Origin: Planctomycetota bacterium
GTDB lineage: Bacteria > Planctomycetota > UBA1135 > UBA2386
Direction: 5' to 3'
DNA length: 64,000 bases
NCBI GenBank assembly: GCA_020638735.1
Contig: JACKHZ010000013.1
Span: 186,001 to 250,000 of the forward strand
This document shows, piece by piece, positions 43,630 through 52,483 of this stretch. Position 1 is the stretch's first letter, and every line of letters starts with the position of its first letter. The notes under the pieces are model-generated. The model did not search any database, was not told the DNA's origin, and worked only from the letters and a program-made list of their open reading frames with translations. The translations under genes were made by a program, and so were the position numbers.

Positions 43630-45306
43630 GAACGCCGCCGACTGCGCAGTCAGCACGGCGCCGATCAGCGGCGCGCTGTTGGGGACCGGCAGCGGGAACG
43701 AACCCGCGCCGAGCGGCAGGGACAGCGAGAACGACGCCGTCAGCAGCTCCGCCGTCGTGTAGCCGTGACAGCCGGGCATGCCGATGACACCGAGGTCGAT
43801 CGCCGGCAGCTGGCCGCTGCCGAAGAACACCAGGCCGATCGGCACGACGTTGGGCGCCGCCGACGTCGCCAGCGCGAAGGTGTTGCTGCCGAGCAGCGGC
43901 AGGCCGTCGCCAGCCAGCGTCAGGCCCTGCACGGCGACGTCCCCGACGTCGACGCCCGTGCTCAGCGCGACGCTGAGGTCCTTCGCTTCCGGCCGCCACG
44001 TCGCACCGGCGCACGAGTAGCCGACCAGGTACTGCGCCCCGGCGCCGCCCATCACGTCGTAGACGGTGGTGATGTCGCCCGTCGCCAGGTCGAACTGCAC
44101 CTGGAAGCGGTCCGACGTCGTCGTGCCGTAGGTGTAGACGTCCTCCCAGGTCAGGTAGGCGATACCGCCCGCCTGCTCGAACTTGATCTTGCCGCTGCCG
44201 GCCAGCGCCGGGTTGTAGTCGTGCCACGCCGGCGCGAACGCGTTCTGCGCGAAGCCGAGGAACAGGCCGGCGTCGGGCGCGAAGCCGGCGCCGTTGCCGG
44301 TGCCCGCCAGCGCGACGTTGCCGTTGGAGCTGACCGTCAGGAAGCTGGTGGTGCCGCCGCCGGCGACCGGCATCGGCGACGCGAGCGTCACCGTCTGCAC
44401 GGTGTCGTCGGCGTTGGCGATGATCTGCGCCGTCAGGCTCGGCGCCACGTAGGTGCCGGCGATCGCGTCGGTGGCGTGGTAGCCCGTCGCTCCGCGCTGC
44501 AGGGTGATCGTCGCGCCGGACAGGTCGAACGTCGCCGCCGACATCAGCTCGTAGAACGAGTCCGGCGTGTTCAGACAGCCGGTGCCGTAGGCGTGGCTCG
44601 CGGCGCAGCCGCCCTGCGGCGACGGGATCGAGATCCAGCCGGGGCCGCTCGGGATCAGGTGCAGGTTGTAGCCTGCGACGTCGCTGTAGCCCTGCACCAG
44701 CCATTCTTCGAACAGCGAGTCGTCGGTAGTCGAGAGCACCGTCGTCAGATCGCTCGGCGCCGGCAACGTCGCGCCTTGCCCGGGCGAGACACCGACGATG
44801 CCGTGGCCACCCGCGGCGTTGTAGCCGCTGTCGTTGACCGCGCCTTCGGACCAGTAGAAGTCGATCTCGCCGCTCGCGGACAGCTGCACCTGCAGCTGGA
44901 ACGGCGTCGTCAGCCCGTAGTTGACGGCGTTGTCCCACGTGACCACGCACCGGCCCGGCTGGTTGTCGACGTAGATCTGGCCGCCGTTGGCCGCCACCAC
45001 GTTGAGGTCGCACCACATCGCGCAGATGCGCGGCGAACCGCTCTGCAGCTCCGCCTGCGTCGGCGTGTAGTCGGAGGCACTCGGCGCCGGCACGCCGCCG
45101 TTCGACAGCTGCAGGTAGCCGTTGGTGCAGATGTGCAGGTCGGTGTACGTCGCGCCCGCGAACGGGAACGCGAAGCCGATCGACGCGGCGAAGACCGCTT
45201 CGTCGCCGCCGCCGACAGGTGCGCCGAGGTTGCGTTCGGGACAGATCTGGGCAGAAACCGCCGCGCAGCACGTGAGCGCCGCGAGCCCCGTGGAGAGATG
45301 GGACAT
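43567..45306 (-). CDS. Large secreted protein with the shared C-terminal module
   Basis: 579 residues from ATG 45306. Signal peptide about 1-19 (HLSTGLAALTCCAAVSAQ). The N-terminal ~240 residues are a beta domain with GYLQLSNGG, SGEIDFYWSEGAVNDSGYNAAGG and IGFAFPFAGATY, resembling NIDO/nidogen-like 'choice of anchor' outer domains. A second beta region near residues 290-420 contains HATDAIAGTYVAPSLTAQI, IKFEQAGGIAYLTWEDVY and YLVGYSCAGATWRPEA, similar to the first. The last ~110 residues are the module: PLLGSNTFALATSAA, GMPGCHGYTTAELLTASF, PVPNSAPLIGAVLTAQSAAF and SNGLFIELGV. No catalytic motif; likely a surface or matrix protein. Tail-to-tail overlap of 63 bases with the upstream gene. Confidence 0.85.
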   Translation of the reverse strand: MSHLSTGLAALTCCAAVSAQICPERNLGAPVGGGDEAVFAASIGFAFPFAGATYTDLHICTNGYLQLSNGGVPAPSASDYTPTQAELQSGSPRICAMWCDLNVVAANGGQIYVDNQPGRCVVTWDNAVNYGLTTPFQLQVQLSASGEIDFYWSEGAVNDSGYNAAGGHGIVGVSPGQGATLPAPSDLTTVLSTTDDSLFEEWLVQGYSDVAGYNLHLIPSGPGWISIPSPQGGCAASHAYGTGCLNTPDSFYELMSAATFDLSGATITLQRGATGYHATDAIAGTYVAPSLTAQIIANADDTVQTVTLASPMPVAGGGTTSFLTVSSNGNVALAGTGNGAGFAPDAGLFLGFAQNAFAPAWHDYNPALAGSGKIKFEQAGGIAYLTWEDVYTYGTTTSDRFQVQFDLATGDITTVYDVMGGAGAQYLVGYSCAGATWRPEAKDLSVALSTGVDVGDVAVQGLTLAGDGLPLLGSNTFALATSAAPNVVPIGLVFFGSGQLPAIDLGVIGMPGCHGYTTAELLTASFSLSLPLGAGSFPLPVPNSAPLIGAVLTAQSAAFSLQTPLNVVVSNGLFIELGV

Positions 45307-45384
45307 GTGGTTCCCGGAGGATCGAGGTGGGCGCACCCGCGCGGACGTCGCCGAGGGCGCGGGGCGCACGATACCCGAAGCGCG

Positions 45385-46626
45385 TCAATCGCGGCGCAGC
45401 ACGACGATGCGGTTGGAGTTGGTGCCGCGCCGGTTGTTGTCGATGCCCCAGCAGTTTGCGGTCTTGGTGAATTCTTGCTGGTTGACCATCACCAGTTCCG
45501 GCACGAGCCCGGCCGCCGCCGCGGTCGGCACCACCGCCTCCTCCAGGCGCACCCTGCCCTTGCGCACCTCGCCGACCTCGAAGGCGATGCGGCCGCCCGG
45601 CTGCACGACGCGGCGCAGCTCGACGAACACTTCGTGCATCGCCTGCTGCCACGCCTCGACGGTGCGCGCCATCGTGATCGGCACGGCGCGCGCGTCGATG
45701 CCGCAGAACCAGCAGCGCAGCCAGTTGTCGTTGGCGTAGTGAACGACGTCGAGGAACGGCGGCGAGGTCACGACCAGCTGCACGCTGGCGTCCCCGAGCT
45801 GCCGGATGCGCGACGCCGGGCCGGTCGTCAGCACCGCGCGCTCGGCGAGTTCGCCGCTGCGCTGCCGCCACAGCGGCGCGGTGTCGGCGAGCAGCGTGCG
45901 CGACTTCTTGACCAGGATCGCGCGCACGTCGCGGCGCTCCGGCTGCTGCTTGCGCTTGTCGTTGATGCGCCGCTGCGCCTCGGCCGACGTCGCCTGGTTG
46001 GGCGGCAGCGTGTAGACCGAGAAGAAGCCGCCGGAGTGACCGGTCAGCCGGTTGACCGCGACCATGCGCAGCCAGTCGTCGACCGCGTCGAGTTCGCCGC
46101 TGGTGGCGCGCCGCAGGAACCAGCCGCGCAGCGCGTGCAGCTCGCGCAGCGTGTCCGGGTGGAAGAACGCCAGCAGGTCGTCGTCGGTCGGGTCGTCGGG
46201 CAGTCGCCACGCGCCGGCTTCGAGGTCGAGTTCTTCGACGCGCTTCGCCACGTCGCCGAGCTCCGGCGGCGAGAGCCGCGGCCGCAGCAACATCGCCGAC
46301 AGCGGGTTGACGTCGTTGCCGCACGGCACGCGCCCGCGCAGGCTCGCCTCGAGCGGCGTCGTGCCGCGCCCCATGAACGGATCGAGCACGCGTTCGCCCG
46401 GCTTGCTCAGCCGCTCGATGAAGAACGCCGGCAGCGACGGCTTGAAGCACGCGCGGTAGCTGATCTCGTGCAGGCTGTGCCCCTCGCGCTGCTGCGAGGT
46501 CCAGAACTCGTTGGTGAACGTCGGCACGCGGCGGCCCTCGACGTCGAGTTCGCCGCGCGCGGTCGCCGCGCCGAACTCGGTCCACTCGGTCAGCTCTGCG
46601 GCGAGGTCGCTCACGCGCGGCATCAT
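45385..46626 (-). CDS. Solitary DNA methyltransferase (SPPF/N4-N6 type)
   Basis: 413 residues from ATG 46626. SAM-binding motif I at residues 82-90 (DPFMGRGTT, family FxGxG). Catalytic motif IV at 287-291 is TSPPF in VVTSPPFLDVVHYANDN, the N4-cytosine/N6-adenine amino-methylase signature. Motif I precedes motif IV, so the order is alpha-like although the SPP motif is usually of the beta group. The intervening ~190 residues should be the target-recognition domain; it includes TGHSGGFFSVYTLPPNQATSAEAQRR. No restriction endonuclease gene lies beside it, so it appears to be an orphan methylase, perhaps regulatory, phage-derived or part of a modification-only set. Confidence 0.78.
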   Translation of the reverse strand: MMPRVSDLAAELTEWTEFGAATARGELDVEGRRVPTFTNEFWTSQQREGHSLHEISYRACFKPSLPAFFIERLSKPGERVLDPFMGRGTTPLEASLRGRVPCGNDVNPLSAMLLRPRLSPPELGDVAKRVEELDLEAGAWRLPDDPTDDDLLAFFHPDTLRELHALRGWFLRRATSGELDAVDDWLRMVAVNRLTGHSGGFFSVYTLPPNQATSAEAQRRINDKRKQQPERRDVRAILVKKSRTLLADTAPLWRQRSGELAERAVLTTGPASRIRQLGDASVQLVVTSPPFLDVVHYANDNWLRCWFCGIDARAVPITMARTVEAWQQAMHEVFVELRRVVQPGGRIAFEVGEVRKGRVRLEEAVVPTAAAAGLVPELVMVNQQEFTKTANCWGIDNNRRGTNSNRIVVLRRD

Positions 46627-46807
46627 GCGCGCCCGAAGCGATCTGCTCTACTGAGATTTCGGCGCCGCCCGATCAGCTGGTAGACGATCCTCGCGCGCGG
46701 CCACCGCGCACCGGGTGCCGGGCTTCGCAGACGCCCCGGGCACGGCCTCCATGGAGCGCGAGGTTGCGGCGTCCACCGACGACGCACAAGGCCTCACGGC
46801 GCGCCCC
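46627..46807. other. Intergenic region between methylase and methyltransferase genes
   Basis: 181 bases. Both neighbours read on the minus strand (methylase start at 46626; methyltransferase stop at 46808), so the region should hold the methylase promoter and the end of the upstream transcript. No hairpin or coding pattern identified. Confidence 0.4.
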
Positions 46808-47773
46808 TCATGCCCGGGGCCGTGCCCGCACCATCACCGACGCGCCGCGGCCGATGCACTGCTCGATCCAACTCAACGGCATGCACGCCAGCGTGACCCC
46901 GAGGAACAGCACGTTGCAGATGGCGCCGCCGAGGCCGTCGGGCCCCTGCAGGTGCGCCATGCGCGCGGGTGGGTAGAGCCGCGGCGCGAGGCTCGCGGCG
47001 AGCAGCGCCGGGTTGTCGCGCAGGCTGCGCTTCGTCTCGGCGACGATCTCGAAGCCGCTGCGCTCGAGCAGCGCCCGCAGGGTCTCGGGCGAGTAGTTGA
47101 TCAGGTGCCTCGGCACGTCGTGGCCGGCCCATCCCGCGCCGAACAGGATCGCTTGCACGCTGCGCCGGTTTGGCACCTGCAGCACCAGCTCGCCGCCGGG
47201 TGCGAGCAGCCGCCGCATCGCCGCCAGCGCGACCTCGGGCGGTCGCACGTGCTCCAGGAAGTGGAACGCGGTCACCAGCGAGAACGAGCCCGGCTCCAGC
47301 GGGCAGTCGTCCAGCGTGCCGCGCACGCCGCGGAAACCGCGCCGTTCGACCGCGCGCAGCGCCGGCTCCGACAGGTCCATGCCGACGCCGCCGCGTTCGC
47401 CGAGCGCGTCGAGGAACGAGCCGTCGCCGCAACCCACGTCGAGCACGGCGATCTGCGCGCCGGCCCGCCGCTGGTCGTCGATCACGCGCCGCACGAACCG
47501 GACGTGGTCGCGCAGCACGAACCGCCGGTAGCGCTCGAGCAGCCGCGCCATCAGACCGGCCTCGGCCTCGCGGTCGGGCGGCCCGACCCAATACTGCTCC
47601 GGATACAGCGCGGCGAGCTCGTCGGCCGCTGGCGCCGGATGGACGAACGTCGTGCCGCACGCCGGGCAGGCGTTCAGGTCGAACCGCTTCGTCGTCATGC
47701 GGAACAGGCGATCGGGGACCCCCGCCCAGCGCTGGCGAGTCCCTTCGTTCGTGCAGAGCGGGCAGGCGACCAT
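46808..47773 (-). CDS. SAM-dependent methyltransferase with N-terminal zinc-binding region
   Basis: 321 residues from ATG 47773. Two CxxC pairs near the N-terminus (C4-x2-C7 in VACPLCTNEG and CPACG near residue 37) look like a zinc ribbon. The class I Rossmann methyltransferase core has motif I VLDVGCGDGSFLDALG and the acidic motif II GMDLSEPAL; FHFLEHVRPPEVAL is a post-I motif. The next ~90 residues include a helical cap; a C-terminal hydrophobic helix may be membrane-near (VLFLGVTLACMPLSW). Such 'Zn-ribbon plus methyltransferase' proteins often act on sugars or polyketides in glycan loci, consistent with the glycosyltransferase next door. Substrate unknown. 203 bases separate it from the divergent GT2 gene. 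Confidence 0.85.
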   Translation of the reverse strand: MVACPLCTNEGTRQRWAGVPDRLFRMTTKRFDLNACPACGTTFVHPAPAADELAALYPEQYWVGPPDREAEAGLMARLLERYRRFVLRDHVRFVRRVIDDQRRAGAQIAVLDVGCGDGSFLDALGERGGVGMDLSEPALRAVERRGFRGVRGTLDDCPLEPGSFSLVTAFHFLEHVRPPEVALAAMRRLLAPGGELVLQVPNRRSVQAILFGAGWAGHDVPRHLINYSPETLRALLERSGFEIVAETKRSLRDNPALLAASLAPRLYPPARMAHLQGPDGLGGAICNVLFLGVTLACMPLSWIEQCIGRGASVMVRARPRA

Positions 47774-47975
47774 CGCGCGCGATGCTATCGCCGCGATGGC
47801 ACCGGTCCACGCGGCACCGACGGCATCGAAACGGAAGGGACCGCCATCGCCGCGGCGCCATCGTCGCTTGTGTGGGGTACATTCGGTGGCTAAGACCAGT
47901 CCGCCTCGCGGTCGAAGCGCACGACCCCGGCCCAGCGCCGACCCCGAAGCACCGCCTCCCCCGCCTCTCGCCTCC

Positions 47976-48992
47976 ATGCGCGTCAGCGTCGTCGTCGTGA
48001 ACTGGAACGGAGGCGAGATGCTCGACGAGTGTCTGGCGTCGGCGTTCGCCCAGAGCCACGCCGATCTGGAGGTCATCGTCGTCGACAACGGCAGCAGCGA
48101 CGGCAGCCTCGAGCGCGTCGAACAGCGCTGGCCGGGGCGCCTCGAGATCCTCCGCAACCCGAAGAACGCCGGGTTCGCCAAGGCCAACAACCAGGCGTTC
48201 GCGGTCGCGACCGGCGACTGGGTGTTCCTGCTCAACAACGACGCCGTACTCGAGCCGGACACGATCGCCAACCTGCTGGCCTTCGTCGCCGACCGCCCCG
48301 ACGTCGGCAGCCTCGCCTGCCGCGTCATGCGCTACGAGGACCCCAACGTCTTCGACTCGACGGGCCTCTTGCTCTACCCGGACGGCGTGTGCCGTTCGCG
48401 TGGCTGGCTGGAGAAGGACCTCGGCCAGTACGACCGCGCCGAGGAGGTGCTCGCGCCTCACGGCTGCGCCTGCGCCTATCGCCGCGAGATGCTGCAGGAC
48501 GTCGGCGGCTTCGACGAGTCGTACTTCTGCTATCTCGAGGACCTCGACATCGGCATGCGCGCGCAGCTGATGGCGTGGAAGTGCTGGTACGTGCCCGACG
48601 CGCGGGTGCGCCACCACAAGTCGGCGAGCGCCGGCAACTACTCGAAGTTCAAGGCCTACCACGTCGAGCGCAACCGGATCTGGAACGCGGTCAAGCTGCT
48701 GCCGCGCTTCATCCTGTTCATGAGCCCGCTGTTCTCGGTCAACCGCTACCTGATGCAGGGCTACGCCGCGGCGACGCACAACGGCCTGTCCAGCGACTTC
48801 GTGCGCGAGTACTCGGTGTTCCAGCTGGCCTGGCTGCTGCTGCGCGCCTACCTCGCGGCGATGATCCGTGTGCCCGGCATGCTGATGCAGCGTCGCCGGA
48901 TCTCGAAGCAGCGCCGCATCACCACGCAGGAGTGGTACGGCCTGATCAGCCGCTTCAAGCTGGACGCGATCGAGCTCGCGCTGAAGCGTTAG
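47976..48992 (+). CDS. GT2-family glycosyltransferase
   Basis: 338 residues from ATG 47976 (MRVSVVVVNWNGGEMLDECLASAF), the usual GT-A start. Nucleotide-sugar motifs: VVDNGSSDGSLERVEQ and the DxD-type LNNDAVLEPDT; the acceptor-side region has EDLDIGMRAQLMAWKCWYVPDARVRHHKSASAG. Rhamnosyl/galactofuranosyl-type GT2 enzymes share this layout. It likely adds a sugar to a surface glycan. The next gene begins 5 bases after its stop. Divergent from the methyltransferase gene. Confidence 0.92.
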   Translation: MRVSVVVVNWNGGEMLDECLASAFAQSHADLEVIVVDNGSSDGSLERVEQRWPGRLEILRNPKNAGFAKANNQAFAVATGDWVFLLNNDAVLEPDTIANLLAFVADRPDVGSLACRVMRYEDPNVFDSTGLLLYPDGVCRSRGWLEKDLGQYDRAEEVLAPHGCACAYRREMLQDVGGFDESYFCYLEDLDIGMRAQLMAWKCWYVPDARVRHHKSASAGNYSKFKAYHVERNRIWNAVKLLPRFILFMSPLFSVNRYLMQGYAAATHNGLSSDFVREYSVFQLAWLLLRAYLAAMIRVPGMLMQRRRISKQRRITTQEWYGLISRFKLDAIELALKR

Positions 48993-48997
48993 CGGTG

Positions 48998-49978
48998 ATG
49001 GGCGAACGCACCAGCCACACGGGCCGACGCAGCCGTGCGTGCCGCTGGCTCGCGGCGACGCTGCTGCTCGCCGCAGCCTGCTCGGAGCAGCGCTCGGAGT
49101 TCTCGCTCGACGCGACGCCGACCGCCGGCGGCGACGTCGAGTTCTCGTTGTCGGGCCCGGCGGGCGCCCACGCCTTCGTCGTGCTGGCGCCGCCGCTGCG
49201 CGGCGACGAGGAGATCCGCGCCGGTCTGCCCGGCGTGCACTGCTCCGAGGCGATCCCCGCCGAACTGCACGCCGCCGGCGCCGGCACCCAGGCGCAGGGC
49301 CCAGTCGCGCCCGAGCCGCTGCGCGGACGCATCGACGCGGCGCGGCTCGCGGGCCTGCCGTCGCCGATGATCCTGCAGGCGCTGGTCTCGTCGCCGGTCG
49401 ACGGCGGCGTGCAGCTGCGCACCAGCAACGCGATCGTCGTGCGCCGGTCGCCCGACGGCCTCGAGCTGCAGCCGTTCTCCGCGGGCGGAGCCATCTGGCG
49501 GGCGCTGCCGCGCGTCGGCCTGGTGGTGCTGGTGCCGCTGGTCGTGCTGCTCGGCCTCGGCCGACTGCGGCGGCTGCCGCGCTGGCTGCTGCCCTCGCTG
49601 CTGGCCGCGGTCGTCGGGCTGCGCATCGTCTGGCCCGGCTACGCACCGCTGTGGTCGGCGGCGTGCGGCGACGAGGTCGAACGCATCGACGCACACTTCG
49701 ACTGCGGCTTCGCCGCGGCCTTGCGCTTCGTCGCGGCTCCGGAACGCGCGAACGCGCCGCTCCATCTGCAGCTCGGCCCGCAGCAGACCCCGGTGGACCC
49801 CGAGATTCGCGCCCACTGGTTGCGGCTGCTGCCGAGGACCAACCGCCTCGCCGCCGACGCCTCCTTGCCCGCGCACGGCCTGCTCGTCCGCCTGGCGTGG
49901 CCCGACCCGGCGCCGGCGGGCGAACTGCTGCTGCGCAGCGGACGCTTCACTGTCTGGGGCCTCGGAGGCCAGAAGTGA
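48998..49978 (+). CDS. Membrane protein with lipoprotein-like N-terminus, unknown function
   Basis: 326 residues from ATG 48998. N-terminus RWLAATLLLAAACSEQRSE looks like a lipobox (AAAC) about 28 residues in. A long outer segment then precedes one or two TM helices near residues 168-215 (RVGLVVLVPLVVLLGLGRL and LLPSLLAAVVGLRIVWPGY). A further soluble region of ~100 residues ends ELLLRSGRFTVWGLGGQK. No motif recognised. It is 5 bases downstream of the GT2 gene and overlaps the polytopic membrane gene downstream by 4 bases, so the three form one unit, perhaps an envelope glycan system. Confidence 0.7.
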   Translation: MGERTSHTGRRSRACRWLAATLLLAAACSEQRSEFSLDATPTAGGDVEFSLSGPAGAHAFVVLAPPLRGDEEIRAGLPGVHCSEAIPAELHAAGAGTQAQGPVAPEPLRGRIDAARLAGLPSPMILQALVSSPVDGGVQLRTSNAIVVRRSPDGLELQPFSAGGAIWRALPRVGLVVLVPLVVLLGLGRLRRLPRWLLPSLLAAVVGLRIVWPGYAPLWSAACGDEVERIDAHFDCGFAAALRFVAAPERANAPLHLQLGPQQTPVDPEIRAHWLRLLPRTNRLAADASLPAHGLLVRLAWPDPAPAGELLLRSGRFTVWGLGGQK

Positions 49979-51306
49979 CGCCGCTGCACACCGTGCTGTC
50001 GATCGCGCTGCTGTGGCTCTGCGCGACCGGACTCGGCCTCTTGCTGCTGCGTCGCATCGGCGGTGAGGAGCTGCGGGGCCTGGCGATCCCGACGGCGGTC
50101 GGACTGTGCGTCGCGGCGGCGACCTCGCCATCGTTGTTCGCGCTCGGCGTGCCCCGCGCCGCGGTGCTGACCGTCACCTACATCGGTGCGCTGACAGGCT
50201 GGATGATCGGCGGCGCCGACGCCGTGCGCGCAATCGACCGCCGCGGTGTCGCGGCGATGCTGCTGACCGCGGCCGCGTTCGCCTCGCCGGCGATGCTCGC
50301 GCTGACCTCGCCGACGCTGTTCTTCGACGCCACGCTCAACTGGTGGCCCAAGGTGCTCGAGGTCGCTTCGGGCGGCCCCAGCGACTTCGGCCCGAGCACC
50401 GAGGACCACTGGATCCCGTCGTATCCGCGCGGCTTCGCCTGGCTGTGCAGCGTGGCCGTGCCGGGCGGCTCGCCGACGCCACAGGTCATGCAGGCGGTCA
50501 CGTGGCTGTGCACCTGGACTACGGCGCTGAGCATGGTCGCGATCGCAAGACGACACGTCGGCTACGGCGACGCGGTGTGGATGGCGATGCTGTTCGCGCT
50601 GCTGCCGGACGTCGCGACGCACGCCGGCTCCGGCATGGTCGATCCCGTCATCGGCATGGCGGTGCTGGTCGCGGCGATCGGCCTGTCGCGGCGCGAGCAC
50701 GCGGACGGTGCGCTGCTGGCAAGCCTCGGCGCCGCCGGCGCGATCTCGTGCAAGGTCGAAGGCTCGGTCGTGGTGCTGGTGGTGCTCGCCGTGCTCGTCT
50801 GGGATCTGGTGCGCCGGCGCCCGCGCCGCTGGCGCACGCTGCTCGGCATGTCGCTGCTGCTGATCGTGGTGCCGGCGACGCTGGCCCGCACATCGCCGGC
50901 GAGCCGCGTCGACTCCCTCGGCCTGCTGCTGGCGTCGCCCGACATGTTGCTGCTGCGCTGCGTCTCGTGCCTCGAGAGCATCGGCGGCTGCTTGTGGCCG
51001 ACGGCGGCGTTCGTCGAACGCGCACCGACGGCCGGCGACGTGTCGTGGAGCGGGTGGCTGGTGTTCGCCTGTCTCGCCGCGCTCGCCGGCAACCACCGCC
51101 GCACCTGGTTCGTCGCCGCGCCGGCCTGGATGCTGCTGCCGGCGGCGATGGCCGTCTACGTCACCACCGGCGTGCCGCTGCGCTGGCACGTGATCACGAC
51201 CCTGCCGCGATTGATGCTCGAGATCGTGCCGACGGTGCTGCTCGCCGCGACGATCGCGCTGCGTGGAGACGACGAAGGCGACGCGCCGGCGAAACTCAGC
51301 GGGTGA
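49975..51306 (+). CDS. Polytopic membrane protein, glycosyltransferase-like
   Basis: 443 residues from GTG 49975, in a GTGA overlap with the upstream gene. Nine to eleven hydrophobic helices spread along the chain. A long first outer loop has STEDHWIPSYPRGFAWLC and LNWWPKVLEVASGGPSDFGPS. No D-D/E-D motif of GT-C enzymes was seen clearly, so the polyprenyl-sugar transferase idea is tentative. It ends in a short charged tail (ALRGDDEGDAPAKLSG). The last 11 bases overlap the convergent gene at 51296. It may be a partner of the nearby glycosyltransferases. Confidence 0.72.
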   Translation: MTPLHTVLSIALLWLCATGLGLLLLRRIGGEELRGLAIPTAVGLCVAAATSPSLFALGVPRAAVLTVTYIGALTGWMIGGADAVRAIDRRGVAAMLLTAAAFASPAMLALTSPTLFFDATLNWWPKVLEVASGGPSDFGPSTEDHWIPSYPRGFAWLCSVAVPGGSPTPQVMQAVTWLCTWTTALSMVAIARRHVGYGDAVWMAMLFALLPDVATHAGSGMVDPVIGMAVLVAAIGLSRREHADGALLASLGAAGAISCKVEGSVVVLVVLAVLVWDLVRRRPRRWRTLLGMSLLLIVVPATLARTSPASRVDSLGLLLASPDMLLLRCVSCLESIGGCLWPTAAFVERAPTAGDVSWSGWLVFACLAALAGNHRRTWFVAAPAWMLLPAAMAVYVTTGVPLRWHVITTLPRLMLEIVPTVLLAATIALRGDDEGDAPAKLSG

Positions 51307-52432
51307 CGGTGCGTTCGGCGCCGCCGGCCGAGCGAATCACGATCGTCGCGCCGCGGTCGTCGACGACGAGCGGCCCGTCACCCAGCGGGTCCTGCAGCGG
51401 TTCGAGCGACTCGCCCAGGTGGAACGCGATCGCCATGCGCAGTAGGCGGAGTTGAGCTTGTGCCTGACGGCGTCCCCTCTCCTCGACCTGCAGCCAGTGC
51501 GCGAGGTCCAGATGGCCGTTGCTCCCGTAGTGCTCCAACTGCTCGACCCGCCGCTGCCAGGGCGCCGCTGGCGCAGCGATCTGATCGCTCGTGCGAACGT
51601 CCCACAGCAACTCGACCATCGCCGCTCGCTGTGGCGAGAAGCCCGCGTACCAGGCGCGCAGGCAGTCCTCGACGCTCGGCGGTCGATGCCACAGCCCACT
51701 GGCGTAGTAGTCGTCGCGAAGCACGAAGCGAGCCCGCCCCGCGAGTTCGCGCTCGACGTCGATCGATGCGCCGAACGCGACGTCGAGGTCCTGTGCCGCG
51801 TCGTCGATCGCACGGAGCAGCGAGGGATCCGCGGTCGCGAGCAACCGTTCACCCCACCACGGCAACATCTGCCTCACACAGCTCGGCGCCCAGACGGGCC
51901 CCTCGACCAGCTCCAGGTCCACGATCAGCCGTGCCGCCGAGCACCACAGCTGCGCCGCGGCGGCGCTCGATCCTTCCTGGGCGAGACATGCAGACTCACA
52001 GGAGACAACCGCGCTCAGATCCAGGGTCCAAAACCCATCCCACCTGACGTCGAACACCAACGTCCGGCACCGCGCGCCATCGAGCAACGCCTGCAGTGAC
52101 GGACGCCACGCCGCGCGCAGGGCGACCACATCTTCGCGTTCCAGGGGCAGGTCCTGGTCGCGCAAGGTCCACAGCTTCGCCTTGGCGACGAGCGGCCGCA
52201 CGGCCTTCGCGCTCTCGACCGCGATCGCGTAGTAGACGTTCGCCACCCCATCGCGCATCGGCCCGACGTGCCGCACCTCACGCTGCACCGGCACGCGCTC
52301 GATCGCGTCGCGCGCCGCGACCCGTTCGACGAAGGCTTCCAGCTCTTCGCGTGCCCCTTCGCCACAGCGCGTCAACGGCGCCGCCGCGACCATCGTCATG
52401 ACGGCGAAGCCGAGCATGCAGGGGATCACCAT
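51296..52432 (-). CDS. Exported protein of unknown function
   Basis: 378 residues from ATG 52432 (MVIPCMLGFAVMTMVAAAP), giving a short signal peptide; GTG 52471 would extend the basic n-region by 13 residues. The mature protein is alpha-rich with a high content of Trp and Arg: DVRWDGFWTLDLSAVVSCESACL, DDYYASGLWHRPPSVEDCLRAWYAGF. Its ~6 Cys could form disulfides. A C-terminal beta tail ends VVDDRGATIVIRSAGGAERTV. No family recognised. Convergent with the polytopic gene (11-base overlap). Base use is less extreme in its 3' third than in neighbours, but not clearly foreign. Confidence 0.68.
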   Translation of the reverse strand: MVIPCMLGFAVMTMVAAAPLTRCGEGAREELEAFVERVAARDAIERVPVQREVRHVGPMRDGVANVYYAIAVESAKAVRPLVAKAKLWTLRDQDLPLEREDVVALRAAWRPSLQALLDGARCRTLVFDVRWDGFWTLDLSAVVSCESACLAQEGSSAAAAQLWCSAARLIVDLELVEGPVWAPSCVRQMLPWWGERLLATADPSLLRAIDDAAQDLDVAFGASIDVERELAGRARFVLRDDYYASGLWHRPPSVEDCLRAWYAGFSPQRAAMVELLWDVRTSDQIAAPAAPWQRRVEQLEHYGSNGHLDLAHWLQVEERGRRQAQAQLRLLRMAIAFHLGESLEPLQDPLGDGPLVVDDRGATIVIRSAGGAERTVTR

Positions 52433-52483
52433 CGAGGCGCGCACTCGCGATGGTATCGACCGCCGGGACACCGGGCCTCGAGG

